Assembly: GCF_019511525.1 (NCBI RefSeq)
Contig: NZ_JAEUAT010000023.1
Span: 1-64,000, forward strand
Direction of reading: 5' to 3'
DNA: 64,000 nt
Source: Rhizobium cauense
GTDB taxonomy: Bacteria > Pseudomonadota > Alphaproteobacteria > Rhizobiales > Rhizobiaceae
Shown here piece after piece: positions 1 to 8,989 of the stretch. Numbering within the stretch: position 1 is the first letter of the stretch; every line of letters begins with the position of its first letter. Position numbers and translations under genes: made by a program. The notes under the pieces were generated by a model that worked only from the letters and a program-made list of their open reading frames with translations, did not search any database and was not told where the DNA came from.

Positions 1-2
1 CA

Positions 3-167
3 ATGCAGAAGGGCGACGTACCGCGAACCTATGCCAGTCCCGACCTGCTGATGGCGCTGACAGGCTACAAGCCGGACACGAGCCTTGATGTCGGCGTGAA
101 AGCGTTCGTCGACTGGTACCTTGAAGCACGCCGCGAACTGGATCGCGAGTTGGAGGCCACCAAATGA
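3..167 (+). CDS. lpsL: UDP-glucuronate 4-epimerase, C-terminal end (partial)
   Basis: The reading frame is open from the left edge and stops at 165-167. The visible 54 residues include the stretches GDVPRTYASPDLL and TGYKP followed by VKAFVDWY, the typical C-terminus of NAD-dependent UDP-glucuronate 4-epimerases of the extended SDR family, which make UDP-galacturonate for LPS or exopolysaccharide. The ATG at position 3 is internal; the true start lies outside the window. The stop overlaps the next gene's start (ATGA at 164-167), so the two are translationally coupled. The symbol is inferred from the rhizobial homologue and the surface-polysaccharide context. Confidence 0.75.
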   Translation: MQKGDVPRTYASPDLLMALTGYKPDTSLDVGVKAFVDWYLEARRELDRELEATK

Positions 168-2113
168 AATATCGCGCGGAAATTGACGGGCTAAGAGCGA
201 TTGCAGTTGTTCCGGTTCTCTTTTTCCACGCCGCGATCTATCCTTTTAGCGGGGGGTATGTTGGTGTCGATATCTTCTTCGTGATCAGTGGATATCTGAT
301 CACTGGCATACTGCTTCGGGAGATCGCGCAAGGCAGCTTTTCGGTGGTAGGTTTCTATGACCGTCGTATCCGACGCATCTATCCAGCTCTCTTTGCAACG
401 ATCATCGTCACTGCGATTGCTGCTTCATTCGTTCTTTATGCTGATGATCTGAAGGATTTTGGTCAGAGTGTCATCGCGACACTCACTTTCATGTCAAACG
501 TCCTGTTCTGGCATGAGACCGACTACTTTGCTCCGAATGCTGAATTCAAGCCACTGTTGCACACCTGGTCGCTTGCAGTCGAGGAGCAGTTCTATGTCCT
601 CTTTCCGCTGCTCCTGGCGGCGCTTGCCACCAAGGCACGACGAAGCCAGTTTGTCATTGTCGCAATTTTGACTGTATTAAGCTTCTCCGCAGCGGAGATT
701 GCTTCGGTTCGTTCTCCAGCGGCCGCCTTCTTCCTCCTTCCATTTCGGACGTGGGAACTGTCAGCGGGTGCGCTGCTGGCGCTTTATGAAGCAGGACGCG
801 AGCGCCCGACCGGACGCTTTGCGGAGATAGGTGCTGCTGTCGGCATACTCTTGATCGCCTACGCTATTTTTGGCCTCGACAACGAGACGCCTTTTCCCGG
901 GCGATGGGCGTTGCTGCCGGTATGCGGAGCAATTCTGGTCATTCACTTCGCTCAGCCTTCAAATTTGGTGGGAAGACTGCTCGGCTCGCGAATTCCTGTC
1001 GCGATAGGGTTGATCAGCTATAGCCTCTATCTCGTCCACCAACCAATATTCGCCTTGTACAGGTATGCTCGGGTGGTTGAACCATCTCGTCTGGAGATGC
1101 TGAACCTGGTTGCGCTTAGCTTTGCGTTGGCAGCCATATCCTGGAAGCTCGTTGAGCAACCGTTCAGGCGGCCGCGCTATCGGTCTCGCGCGGTATTTGC
1201 GTCAGCGGCATTCGGGAGCCTCGTGCTGATTTCGCTCGGCGCGGTGGCACATCTCAATGCTGGCTTTCCATCGTGGACGCTCGCGCGCCTGACGCCACAG
1301 CAGGCGGTGGTCTATCGAAATCTGCTGGAGGAACGGGGTCGGATCGACCGGGTCGCCGACAGTAACAAATTTGGTGAATGCGTGTTCCGCACAGGTAAGC
1401 TTGACGAAATTTTCCGGCGCCAGTTTGCCGAATGCGCCGGGAAGTATGGTCCCGCAACCATGATCGTCGGCGACTCACATGCGGGCAATCTTTTTGACGC
1501 CATTGCTCCACTTGCCGAGCGCCCATTTGTCATAGGGCTCAACAAAGGCTTCTGTCGAGCTGTCGAGTCCAATCCTCAATGCTTTTATGGAGAGTTGCTG
1601 AATTTCGTGCAAGCGAACTCGGCCTCGGTACACAAGATCATCTATATGCAGGCAGGCTTCTATCTACTTGATGCCCCAGATGGGGCGGTCGGTAGTCGGG
1701 ACATGTTCCAGCGCTACACTGATCAACAGTTTCCTGTCAGCCGGTCGCGCATTGGCATTACGCTTGCCTATTTGAACAAGCTTGCCAGCCTGACTGATGT
1801 CGTTTGGCTCGGGCCATGGATCGATCCGCATGTTACGCACAACCAGCTTGTTGCAAATGGCTGCGACGCGTCGATCGACCTGCCGAACTCCTTTGTTATC
1901 CCCTCTTATACGCATCTGGATCAAACCGTCCACGAGTTGGCGCGCGAAAAACAGCTGAACTATGTATCGACGATCAACGCTTTGAACTTCAATGCGCGGC
2001 ATGATCTGGTCGATTGCCAGAACGTCTACTTTATCGATGCAGACCACTGGAGTGTCGCTGGCGAACAGAGGTTCGGCCCAAAGGTTTTGGGTGCACTTGA
2101 TATGACGATGTGA
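164..2113 (+). CDS. Acyltransferase 3 / SGNH-type O-acetyltransferase (OafA/OafB-like)
   Basis: This 649-residue membrane protein opens with the acyltransferase-3 signature YRAEIDGLRAIAV at residues 3-15 and has about ten hydrophobic segments up to roughly residue 370. It then has a periplasmic SGNH-hydrolase-like domain with the serine block VGDSHAGN (about 430-440) and the terminal Asp-His block DADHWS (about 628). That two-part architecture moves acetyl groups across the inner membrane and attaches them to LPS O-antigen or exopolysaccharide. The start overlaps the stop of the epimerase gene (ATGA), consistent with a surface-polysaccharide operon. The exact acceptor sugar cannot be read from sequence. 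Confidence 0.9.
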   Translation: MKYRAEIDGLRAIAVVPVLFFHAAIYPFSGGYVGVDIFFVISGYLITGILLREIAQGSFSVVGFYDRRIRRIYPALFATIIVTAIAASFVLYADDLKDFGQSVIATLTFMSNVLFWHETDYFAPNAEFKPLLHTWSLAVEEQFYVLFPLLLAALATKARRSQFVIVAILTVLSFSAAEIASVRSPAAAFFLLPFRTWELSAGALLALYEAGRERPTGRFAEIGAAVGILLIAYAIFGLDNETPFPGRWALLPVCGAILVIHFAQPSNLVGRLLGSRIPVAIGLISYSLYLVHQPIFALYRYARVVEPSRLEMLNLVALSFALAAISWKLVEQPFRRPRYRSRAVFASAAFGSLVLISLGAVAHLNAGFPSWTLARLTPQQAVVYRNLLEERGRIDRVADSNKFGECVFRTGKLDEIFRRQFAECAGKYGPATMIVGDSHAGNLFDAIAPLAERPFVIGLNKGFCRAVESNPQCFYGELLNFVQANSASVHKIIYMQAGFYLLDAPDGAVGSRDMFQRYTDQQFPVSRSRIGITLAYLNKLASLTDVVWLGPWIDPHVTHNQLVANGCDASIDLPNSFVIPSYTHLDQTVHELAREKQLNYVSTINALNFNARHDLVDCQNVYFIDADHWSVAGEQRFGPKVLGALDMTM

Positions 2114-2181
2114 AGGGGTGCCCCAGCGGGCTCCGTGATTGCAGACAAGCTACCACCGTCAGATTCATCAGGGGATTTGTC

Positions 2182-3390
2182 ATGACAATGAAGACACCAC
2201 GATATCATGCCCTCGATGGCGCACGAGGCGTAGCCGCGTTCGTGGTCGTGCTTTGCCATTGCTTGTCGAGAGCCTATCGCCACCCTGACCTGTCGCCATT
2301 GCAATTGAACGCATTGAAGGCGTTCCTTACGCTCGGCCACCTCAGCGTCATATTCTTCTTTGTTCTCAGCGGCTTTGCTCTGGGCATTCGCTACACACTA
2401 GGAAAGAACAGCTCATACTGGCGGTTTCAGCTGGGTCGTGTGGTACGCCTTGTGCCGTGTGTCGCTGCGGTCGTCGTCACTGCAACCGTCCTTCGGCTCA
2501 TGACACCGGACCTGCCGGCCGAGATGCTCTCAGGCGCATTTGTCGACTTGTGGAAGCTTCCGATAAACTTCGAAGCATTGGTGCGACACATTTTCTTGAT
2601 CGGAGTTAGTCGAACGGACACGGATCTGGATCCACCATTGTGGAGCCTTGTCTACGAAATGCGGGCCGGGCTGTTCATTCCCTTGTTCATGTATTCGCTC
2701 AAGCGATACTCCTTATCAATCAACATTCTGCTGATTGTCATCCTATACGCCTTTTCATCGATCTCACTGTCGATCGTCGGGCTGCCAAACCCGGTCTTCT
2801 ACGGCGAGACACTGTTTGGGTCGCTACTGGCTACGTTGCATTACCTCGGATCGTTTCTGTTGGGATGCATGATCTGCCATTCTCTACATCATGGTGGCGA
2901 GCAGCAAATTGCACAAGGAAGCTGGAGCTTCACCTCGCTGATTGTCTTTGCTCTACTGGCGTTGTGGCTCGGGGGCATTCTTGCCCACAGCGACCTGCTT
3001 TTGAGCATGGCCGCCGGGTGTGCGATATATTGCATCTTGCGAATCGAACCACTGAAGCGAGGGCTCGAGGTTGCGCCGATCCAGTTCCTGGGCAAAATAT
3101 CCTATTCACTATACCTGGTCCATATGCCGGTTTCGTTCGCGGTACTTCGATTGGCGGCAGGCGAAATAGGCGACGGTTACTTTCTGATCGTTGCTCCAGC
3201 CCTCAGTCTACTTGTTGCAACGATTTTGTTCCTCATTGTTGAACGTCCGTCGATTGCTCTTTCGAGACTTGTTGGGCGCCCGAGCAAAGCCGCGAAATCA
3301 ATCGGCCAGACCGAACGAAACGAAGATCGGTCAACGATGAAAGAGCCATCGGCCGGAGAGTCGAAAGATCTGCAAGTTCAATCCCTCTGA
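2182..3390 (+). CDS. Acyltransferase 3 family membrane protein
   Basis: A second acyltransferase-3 protein (402 residues) with the N-terminal motif YHALDGARGVAA, the FFFVLSGF segment and many hydrophobic helices, but without an SGNH domain. I chose the ATG at 2182 because AGGGG lies about 8 bases upstream; the longer frame from 2110 has no ribosome site. It lies 68 bases after the first acyltransferase on the same strand and probably decorates the same polysaccharide. The C-terminal 45 residues are polar and probably cytoplasmic. Confidence 0.88.
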   Translation: MTMKTPRYHALDGARGVAAFVVVLCHCLSRAYRHPDLSPLQLNALKAFLTLGHLSVIFFFVLSGFALGIRYTLGKNSSYWRFQLGRVVRLVPCVAAVVVTATVLRLMTPDLPAEMLSGAFVDLWKLPINFEALVRHIFLIGVSRTDTDLDPPLWSLVYEMRAGLFIPLFMYSLKRYSLSINILLIVILYAFSSISLSIVGLPNPVFYGETLFGSLLATLHYLGSFLLGCMICHSLHHGGEQQIAQGSWSFTSLIVFALLALWLGGILAHSDLLLSMAAGCAIYCILRIEPLKRGLEVAPIQFLGKISYSLYLVHMPVSFAVLRLAAGEIGDGYFLIVAPALSLLVATILFLIVERPSIALSRLVGRPSKAAKSIGQTERNEDRSTMKEPSAGESKDLQVQSL

Positions 3391-3402
3391 TGGAGAAATC
3401 TA

Positions 3403-3615
3403 ATGGATGTCAATAACCTCGATTGCCACAAGAGTGTCGAAGAGATGGCACTCTTTGCAGTTTCGATCCTGAGTTCAGCCTCCTCCTCATCTGTCCAAGT
3501 TTCCAGTGCCAGGAGCGTTTTGGTCGAAGTAAAGCGCGCATCCTACCAATTGGCTACGGATGAGGATGTCAGGGCCCAATACCAGCGCCTCGCATTGGCG
3601 TGTGCTGATCGCTGA
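3403..3615 (+). CDS. Small hypothetical protein
   Basis: A 70-residue frame with a GGAGAA-type ribosome site before its ATG, only 12 bases after the acyltransferase stop. The protein is Ser/Ala-rich in its first half and has no domain I recognise. It could be a genuine small gene or a chance frame; position and ribosome site are the only support. Confidence 0.4.
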   Translation: MDVNNLDCHKSVEEMALFAVSILSSASSSSVQVSSARSVLVEVKRASYQLATDEDVRAQYQRLALACADR

Positions 3616-3685
3616 TGACGGGCCAGAATTCCTTCGCCCAACCATCATGTCGTGTTTGGCGAAAACTCCTACCGTGAGGTGTCGG

Positions 3686-4069
3686 ATGGGAAAATCGAAC
3701 GGTAACGCGATTACGATTCTCATCGTGGATGACGAACTAGCGGTCCGCATCGCACTGCGGGCGGAACTTGAGGACGCCGCGATGACGGTGATCGAGGCGC
3801 GCAACGCCACCGAGGCGCTGCGCGAACTCGAACGCAATAAGAATATTGAGGCCGTGTTGAGTGATATTCGGATGCCTGGAGGGTTTGATGGAGTCGCTCT
3901 CGCGCGACTTGTGGAACGTCGATGGCCGTGCATGCGAATTCTGCTGACATCGGAAGAGCATATGGTTTCCGACAGAGACCTGCCCTTGGGTACACGCTAC
4001 ATCGCCAAACCCTACGAAAGCCGGCAGGTGGTAGCGACCATTCGCGGGATGGTGCGAGGCTACGCGTGA
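3686..4069 (+). CDS. Single-domain response regulator (CheY-like)
   Basis: A 127-residue receiver domain: acidic pocket VDDE at residues 14-17, phospho-acceptor Asp60 in SDIRMPG, Thr in LLTSEEH and Lys in YIAKPY. No output domain follows. The ATG at 3686 is preceded by GAGGT at good spacing; the frame can be extended upstream to 3560 but that part has no domain similarity. No histidine kinase is adjacent, so the partner is unknown. Confidence 0.85.
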   Translation: MGKSNGNAITILIVDDELAVRIALRAELEDAAMTVIEARNATEALRELERNKNIEAVLSDIRMPGGFDGVALARLVERRWPCMRILLTSEEHMVSDRDLPLGTRYIAKPYESRQVVATIRGMVRGYA

Positions 4070-4319
4070 AAGACAATGAACAGCATGGATGTTTGCGTTT
4101 CAAGAGAAGGCCCGGCACATTGTCGCCGTATGGTCCGCCTGCCGGGCCCTCTGCCGCAGGGAGGGGTGGTGCGGCGTCACCGTTTGATCTCCAATCGGTG
4201 AGTCGTTCCATCTCAAAGAAAAAGGAGGGCTAACTCGCGATGAACGCGGCCCGGGCGCACGACCATTTTGGCACAAGAACGGGGGGCGCCCTGGACGGGG
4301 AAAAGGATGCGCGATGGGA
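4070..4319. other. Intergenic, no gene supported
   Basis: Short frames are present on both strands but none has a convincing ribosome site or family resemblance. Confidence 0.4.
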
Positions 4320-4448
4320 CTAGAAGGTGGTTTCCTGCACCAGCCACCACACGGGCAGAAATGCCAGCGCAATCGCTGCCAGCCAGACCGAGGCGAATTT
4401 AATCAGGTATTGCCGTCTCGCTTTTGCTTCGTTCCATTCGTAGTACAT
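4320..4448 (-). CDS. 42-residue membrane protein
   Basis: Reads ATG at 4448 to TAG at 4320, with TGGGAG about 7 bases upstream of the start. The product begins MYYEWNEAKARRQY and continues into one clear hydrophobic helix (about residues 17-37, rich in Leu, Ala, Trp and Val), ending QETTF. Charged N-terminus followed by a single helix predicts a small inner-membrane protein with the N-terminus inside. It is shorter than most gene callers accept. No function can be assigned. Confidence 0.6.
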   Translation of the reverse strand: MYYEWNEAKARRQYLIKFASVWLAAIALAFLPVWWLVQETTF

Positions 4449-4576
4449 CGCCAACTCCCAACTTTAGGCTTCGCTACTGAAACATTGCATCAGCGATGAG
4501 TCGAGTGCGCAATTGCAACACTCGCCGTTGAACAAACTCGGATCATCCACTGCTTTTTCCCTTCCGTGCCCAATCC
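4449..4576. other. Intergenic, nothing seen
   Basis: Spacer between the small membrane protein and the decayed molybdoenzyme gene; no promoter or repeat recognised. Confidence 0.4.
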
Positions 4577-5306
4577 TCAATATCGCTCGTGGCAACCCAA
4601 GAGAGATGGGGCCGTGTAATTCGATAGGATTGTGTTGTGCCGTGGTGTTGTGTAGGTCGAATCCACCATCACCGGAGCACTTTTCAAAGCCTGCTCCGCC
4701 TTACCGATCTCCTCGTGAAGCGGTTGTCCCATGAACCGGGCTGTATCGGTGCCGAGCTCCCGGGCCGCCGAGAAGGACACCACCGGTCGATCGCGTAGTC
4801 GACGCGGATCAACGATTTTGCGTGGTCTGCCTGCTCCTGCGTCTCTGCAAGCACGAGCGCGACCGGCTGGCCGTTCCAATGGATGCTGTCATCCTGGATC
4901 ACTGGCGGACTATCGCCACCGGCAGCTTTCTCACCGGAAAGAAGCAGGGGTGGCCGGTGCAGCCGCGGCGCGTTCTGGTAGGTCATGACGAGCACGACGC
5001 CAGGTGCTGCTTCCGCTACGCTGGTTTCGATTGTCGATATACGACCTTTGGCGATGGTGCTGTAGACGAGGGCAGCATAGGCCATATCGGGTAGTGGAAA
5101 CTCTGCGGCGAAAGGCGCTTTGCCCGATACTTTTAGCGGCCATCAATGCGGGAGACCGGTTGTTCTATGTGGCCATGACGTTTGAGAATGAAGGGATCCG
5201 GTCCCCCGCCAGGGATCCAGCTACCGGGAGCCATGGCGACAACCTTCGCCCTGCTTGCCTGGATCAAACCCTTGGCTTTTTGCTTGGCATCCTCGTAGAC
5301 TCTCAT
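4577..5306 (-). pseudogene. Xanthine-dehydrogenase-type molybdopterin subunit, N-terminal remnant (PaoC/XdhB-like)
   Basis: Reading down from the ATG at 5306, the three frames together give the N-terminus of a molybdopterin-binding subunit of the xanthine dehydrogenase/aldehyde oxidoreductase family: GSWIPGGGPDPF, then GKAPFAAEFPLPDMAYA, then GQPVALVLAETQEQADHA, then VDSTYTTPR and NPIELH. At least three frameshifts break it (near 5130, 4790 and 4610) and about three quarters of the gene, including the cofactor-binding region, is missing. The start overlaps the stop of the FAD-subunit remnant by ATGA, so the ancestral operon coupling is still visible. It cannot encode an enzyme. Confidence 0.85.
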
Positions 5307-5631
5307 GCCGCATCTCCCGTCAGTTCCATAAGCACCGAGACGATGGTGCGCGTTGCCGCTGAGAGGCCGCGCATCGGCGAGTTCGGCCTCTGCCGCAACA
5401 GTAAGGGCGGCTTCATTGGCCACGCGCCCGCGAAGTGTGTCTTCAACTTTCTCTGCCCGCCACGGTTTGTGCGCCACGCCGCCAAGTGCGACCCGCAGGT
5501 CACGTATGCGGTCCCCTTCGATATCTACGGCCGCGGCTACGGAAACGAGAGCAAACGCGTAGCTCGTGCGGTTACGCACCTTGCGGTAGGTCGACCGGGC
5601 CGAGAACGATGGCTGCGGCAACTCGATCGGA
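5303..5631 (-). pseudogene. Xanthine-dehydrogenase-type FAD subunit, C-terminal remnant (PaoB-like)
   Basis: Contains the C-terminal CO_dh_flav-like part: ARSTYRKVRNRTSYAFALVS, then VALGGVAHKPWRAE, then ARPLSGNAH. A frameshift follows, and the genuine C-terminus TIVSVLMELTGDAA ends at 5303. The N-terminal two thirds, including the FAD-binding region, is absent. At its upstream edge (about 5631) it is joined directly to the 2Fe-2S subunit remnant, so one deletion fused the two genes. Confidence 0.85.
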
Positions 5632-6000
5632 TGTGACGTGGCTTGGGACACCCCGTCTAATTTCATCGACCATTGCCACTGCCGAACAGATTTGACCGGG
5701 CGTGCAGTAGCCACATTGAAAGCCATCGTATTCTACAAAGGCCTGTTGCAGTGGATGTAACGCATCGGGCTGCCCCACTCCCTCGATCGTGATAACCGAT
5801 CGCCCTTCAAATTGGACCGCAAGAGCGAGGCAGGAGAGAATGCGTTCTCCGTCAATCAGGATGGTGCATGCCCCGCATGCTCCTTGATTGCAGCCCTTTT
5901 TGGTGCCGTGCAGCTGTAGGTGATCGCGTAGGAGATCCAGCAGGGACACTCGCGGGTCCTCTGGCATCTGCACCGCTTCGCCATTGACAGAGATGCTCAT
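5632..6000 (-). pseudogene. Xanthine-dehydrogenase-type 2Fe-2S subunit, N-terminal remnant (PaoA-like)
   Basis: Starts at ATG 6000 and retains the plant-ferredoxin-like cluster motif GCNQGACGACTIL and the second-domain GFQCGYCTPGQI. It stops being homologous after about residue 123 (VPSHVTSD), where normal proteins continue to the last CRCG motif. That CRCG motif is lost, so the second [2Fe-2S] cluster cannot form. The frame runs on to 5572 in unrelated phase. First gene of a decayed three-subunit operon running 6000 to 4577. Confidence 0.85.
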
Positions 6001-6306
6001 CCGCGCCTCCCTATGTTCGGTGAAAAATCCGCGAAGCTGTTAAAACGCAGGCGTCGCGAATACTTAAAGATCGAGGCTGCGTTTACGGCAGCAACAATGT
6101 GAATGGGATCGACTTCGAAGCCGGTGATGTGACAGGTCGTCAGAGCAGGCGAACCCTATCTCGCGATAGCGGCCATTGGCTTTGCTCGACGTGATGATCT
6201 TCAAAAGGTATGCGTTACGATCCGAACCTCACTATCGAGCACCCTCTTTGGCCGGCTCGAAGATCAGTTGCCGAGGAGCAAGAGCGACCGGACGCGGTCA
6301 GCGGCA
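6001..6306. other. Intergenic, no gene supported
   Basis: Upstream region of the decayed molybdoenzyme operon; it probably held its promoter, but no recognisable element was found. Confidence 0.4.
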
Positions 6307-6681
6307 TCATCGCTGTGAACGGGCGAGCAATGTCCTCGCTTCTTCGAAACGGCGCTTCCTGTCGGCGTCCTGCTCACTTGCCGAATAGCATGTGTTTGAG
6401 ACGCAAAACTTTACCAGTTCGTGCGGCTTTTGGTTATTTCTAAACTCGCATTCAAAGCTATCGGTCATCTCTGCAGGAGCCGTACCAGCCCTCGTAGAGT
6501 ATGTCATACGCACACCTGGCGGCTTCAACTCCGGAAATGACTGGATTGTGCCTACTGGAAGCTTTTCCAGCATAAAGAAGGCTTGCGCGACCGCTTTGCA
6601 TGTTGCTTCAAGCTCCGGTGACTGTGCAAATCCGGAGACGGGCGTCAGAACAAGGGCAGCGATGAGGAATGCCTGGCGCAA
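6307..6681 (-). CDS. Secreted hypothetical protein
   Basis: 124 residues with a clean Sec signal peptide (hydrophobic FLIAALVLTPVSG then cleavage after GFAQ, about residue 20). The mature part has three or four Cys residues that could pair in the periplasm. The start is TTG at 6681-6679, with AAGGAG (reverse of 6690-6695) about 9 bases upstream. No family is recognised. It stands alone on its strand. Confidence 0.7.
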   Translation of the reverse strand: MRQAFLIAALVLTPVSGFAQSPELEATCKAVAQAFFMLEKLPVGTIQSFPELKPPGVRMTYSTRAGTAPAEMTDSFECEFRNNQKPHELVKFCVSNTCYSASEQDADRKRRFEEARTLLARSQR

Positions 6682-7126
6682 TTTTGGGGCTCCTTGAGAG
6701 TCGTTTAGTCGTTAACTAGAACTTTCTCAACGAAAACAAGTCGATCCTACAATGGAGGGCTTTCACTTTGCTGCGACTCCATTTGTGCTCGAAATTTTTG
6801 CCAGCAGTTGAGGGCGTCTGGCCGAACTGAAGCTGCTTCCTTCTAATCCGCGGTAACGGGTATCCTCCTCTTAAGAAATTCACGAAATATCTCCCGAACA
6901 ATTTCAGGAAAGCCTTCGGGCCAAAACGCCGACCCACGTCTTCCTGACCCCAGCGGCCTATAAAGGCGTTTGAAGAACGGCTTAGTGTTGAACCCTTGGC
7001 TGGTCCAACTCCTGCGAAGGGCCGCGACCAACAGTTCAATTTGCGTCCAGCCTGTAAGAGGCTGATCCAACCCTTGGAACAATCCGTAGGACGGGGATGT
7101 CGCCAGATAATACTGCCGGGGGAACA
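6682..7126. other. Intergenic, no gene supported
   Basis: A 94-codon frame lies on the minus strand (7127-6843) but lacks a ribosome site and any recognisable domain. It may be a remnant. Confidence 0.35.
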
Positions 7127-7762
7127 ATGTTCATCGTGCATCACCTTAACAACAGCCGTTCGCAACGTGTCCTGTGGCTGCTGGAGGAACTTGGTCTCGA
7201 CTACGAAATCCGCCACTACAAGCGGAACTTAGACATGAGTGCCCCGGACGAGATGAAGAGGATACATCCGCTCGGAAAATCCCCGATCGTGGGCGTGATA
7301 GACGATAGCTGTCGTATGACACTCGTCGAAACCGGCGCGATCTGCGAGTACCTCGTTGAGAGTGCAAATGGGCGCCTGGGTGCTCCCGGTGATTGTGAAA
7401 GTAGTCAACGCTATCGGCAGTTTCTTCACTATGCAGAAGGCTCTATCATGCCGCTCCTCTTTGCCCTCCTCGTCGTTTCGAAAATTCCGCTGCTCGGAGT
7501 AATCGCCGCCAGGAAGATCCGCCCGATGCTCGATCTCCATCTTGATTATGTAGAGCGCGAACTCTCGGAGCGACGCTGGTTTGCTGGAGATACCTTTACG
7601 GCCGCGGATGTTATGATGAGCTTTCCGTTGGAGGCTGCTGCGAAATGGTCGGGTCGGAACGCCAATCGACCCGCCACCTCCGATTGGCTGAAACGAATTC
7701 ACGCCCGCGATGCCTTTGCTCGCGCATTGCAGAAGGGGGGACAATATGTCCTGGCTCGGTGA
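7127..7762 (+). CDS. Glutathione S-transferase family protein
   Basis: 211 residues. The thioredoxin-like N-terminal domain has NNSRSQRVLWLLEELGLDYE (about 6-26) with the catalytic Ser/Arg region, then GKSPIV with the cis-Pro that contacts glutathione and ETGAICEYL (the Glu-Thr/Ser pair). The C-terminal helical domain contains the FTAADVMMSFP signature. The start at 7127 follows a GGGGGA site; an in-frame ATG lies 30 bases upstream at 7097. Predicted cytoplasmic conjugation of electrophiles to glutathione; the substrate is unknown. Confidence 0.88.
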   Translation: MFIVHHLNNSRSQRVLWLLEELGLDYEIRHYKRNLDMSAPDEMKRIHPLGKSPIVGVIDDSCRMTLVETGAICEYLVESANGRLGAPGDCESSQRYRQFLHYAEGSIMPLLFALLVVSKIPLLGVIAARKIRPMLDLHLDYVERELSERRWFAGDTFTAADVMMSFPLEAAAKWSGRNANRPATSDWLKRIHARDAFARALQKGGQYVLAR

Positions 7763-7793
7763 GAAGAAGATCTTATCGATAGGTGATTTTACC

Positions 7794-7818
7794 GGAACAG
7801 CTTTCGATCCACGGGGTT
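7794..7818 (+). promoter_or_regulatory. EcfG/RpoE2-type promoter-like site
   Basis: GGAAC, 16 bases, GGTT; lies 33 bases before the ATG of the response regulator at 7851. Matches the alphaproteobacterial general-stress sigma consensus except for the first base of the -10 block. Confidence 0.55.
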
Positions 7819-7850
7819 AACCTTTGGATCGTCTAATCGGAGGACATCCA

Positions 7851-8246
7851 ATGTCGTTCAACATATTGATCGTTGAAGATCAGCCGCTTATTGCACTTAA
7901 TCTCCAGGATACGGTCGAAGAACTCGGCCACAACCCCATCGGCATCGCCAGCAACATGTATCAGGCATTGATGCTTGCGAGTAAAGCCGACGTCGCGCTT
8001 GTGGACGTTCATCTGGAAGACGGACCCACGGGACCGATCGTCGGACGGGCACTCGCTGATGCTGAGGTAAGTGTTCTATTCATGACAAGTGATCCAGGCG
8101 CGCTCCGGGGAGCCGTAGAGGGCGCTCTGGGCGTTATGCAAAAACCCATTCTCGATCTCGAGCTTATTGAAGCGATTCAATATGTTGCCGACCGGCGGGC
8201 CGGTAACAATGACATTCCTCCGCCGCGCGGTCTCACCGAATTTTAG
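7851..8246 (+). CDS. Single-domain response regulator
   Basis: 131 residues: VEDQ at 8-11, phospho-acceptor Asp52 in LVDVHLEDG, Thr/Ser in FMTSDPG, Lys in MQKPI. ATG 7851 has GGAGG upstream. It closely resembles the regulator at 15444 (ILIVEDxxLIAL, then GH, then PIG and VALVDVxLxDGxTGP), so the two are paralogues. A stress-type promoter-like site lies just upstream. There is no output domain, so it probably acts in a phosphorelay. Confidence 0.87.
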   Translation: MSFNILIVEDQPLIALNLQDTVEELGHNPIGIASNMYQALMLASKADVALVDVHLEDGPTGPIVGRALADAEVSVLFMTSDPGALRGAVEGALGVMQKPILDLELIEAIQYVADRRAGNNDIPPPRGLTEF

Positions 8247-8621
8247 GATGGGCCTTTACCTATCTCTTCCGCCAATTGAATACCATAGTCATCGCGTCCG
8301 TCTCGTTGGAAAATCGCTTATCAACCGAGGTACACATCTTATGGTGCTGACCTCCCGGGTCAGTTTCGAGACCAATGCTAATCGAGATCGCCGGTGCGCA
8401 ACATAGTTTGTGAAGGCGCCCCGGATGAGATTGGCTATTCCGAGCACAGGTATTGGCTTTAGGAAAGGGTTTACCGGCGGCTGGGCGCGCGCGCCCCAGT
8501 AGCGTACGCAGCCGAACCAGCTCGACTGGCTTCACCTTACTCACCGTAGGGCGAGCAGGAGAATGACATCGAAAGTGGCGGAACGGCTTTTTCGAAATTC
8601 GCCAGCACCGGGACAACAATC
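8247..8621. other. Intergenic, no gene supported
   Basis: No coding region recognised; the right edge runs into the iron-permease remnant. Confidence 0.35.
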
Positions 8622-8732
8622 ATGTCGATCCTGACGTCTCCAGCACAGAACAAGTTAGTCGGCATGGAGAAGCTGGATGAACAGGAACTGCGAGAGATGA
8701 GCAGGAAACTACCCGAAAGCAAAGCACGTTGA
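8622..8732 (+). pseudogene. Low-affinity iron permease family, C-terminal remnant
   Basis: Thirty-six codons reading SILTSPAQNKLVGMEKLDEQ then ELREMSRKL before a TGA. This matches the C-terminal tail of the intact protein at 37095 (ILTSQAQNKFVGIEKLDEQQ then LRELSQKL). The transmembrane part is missing, so this is a truncated copy. Confidence 0.75.
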
Positions 8733-8801
8733 CAATTTCGCAGACGATAGGGCCGGGAGGAGCGAGGGGAGCTCTAGTTCCGTCACGTTGCTTGTCCGGT
8801 C

Positions 8802-8849
8802 GGAAAGGGTGCCCAGGTGTTGCCTTCGGAGAAGCCGGGCACCCTTTCC
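8802..8849. repeat. Perfect 13-bp inverted repeat (hairpin)
   Basis: GGAAAGGGTGCCC at 8802-8814 and its exact reverse complement at 8837-8849, separated by 22 bases. No T-run follows on either strand, so an ordinary intrinsic terminator is not certain; a mobile-element end or a bidirectional terminator is possible. Confidence 0.6.
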
Positions 8850-8989
8850 TCTGGCGTTCGAGCATTAATGCTCACATTCCCGTTCATCCTCTCGGACCAA
8901 CACGAAGGTAGCCATGAATCGGATATTAGGGCGTGGTCGGATTAAAGAAACTTAATCCCCAACAATAGGTTAACGATGAGACTGATGCA

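Noticed and set aside
5004..5636. A 210-codon plus-strand frame
   Set aside because: Antisense to the decayed FAD and molybdopterin subunit genes, whose family motifs are clear on the minus strand.
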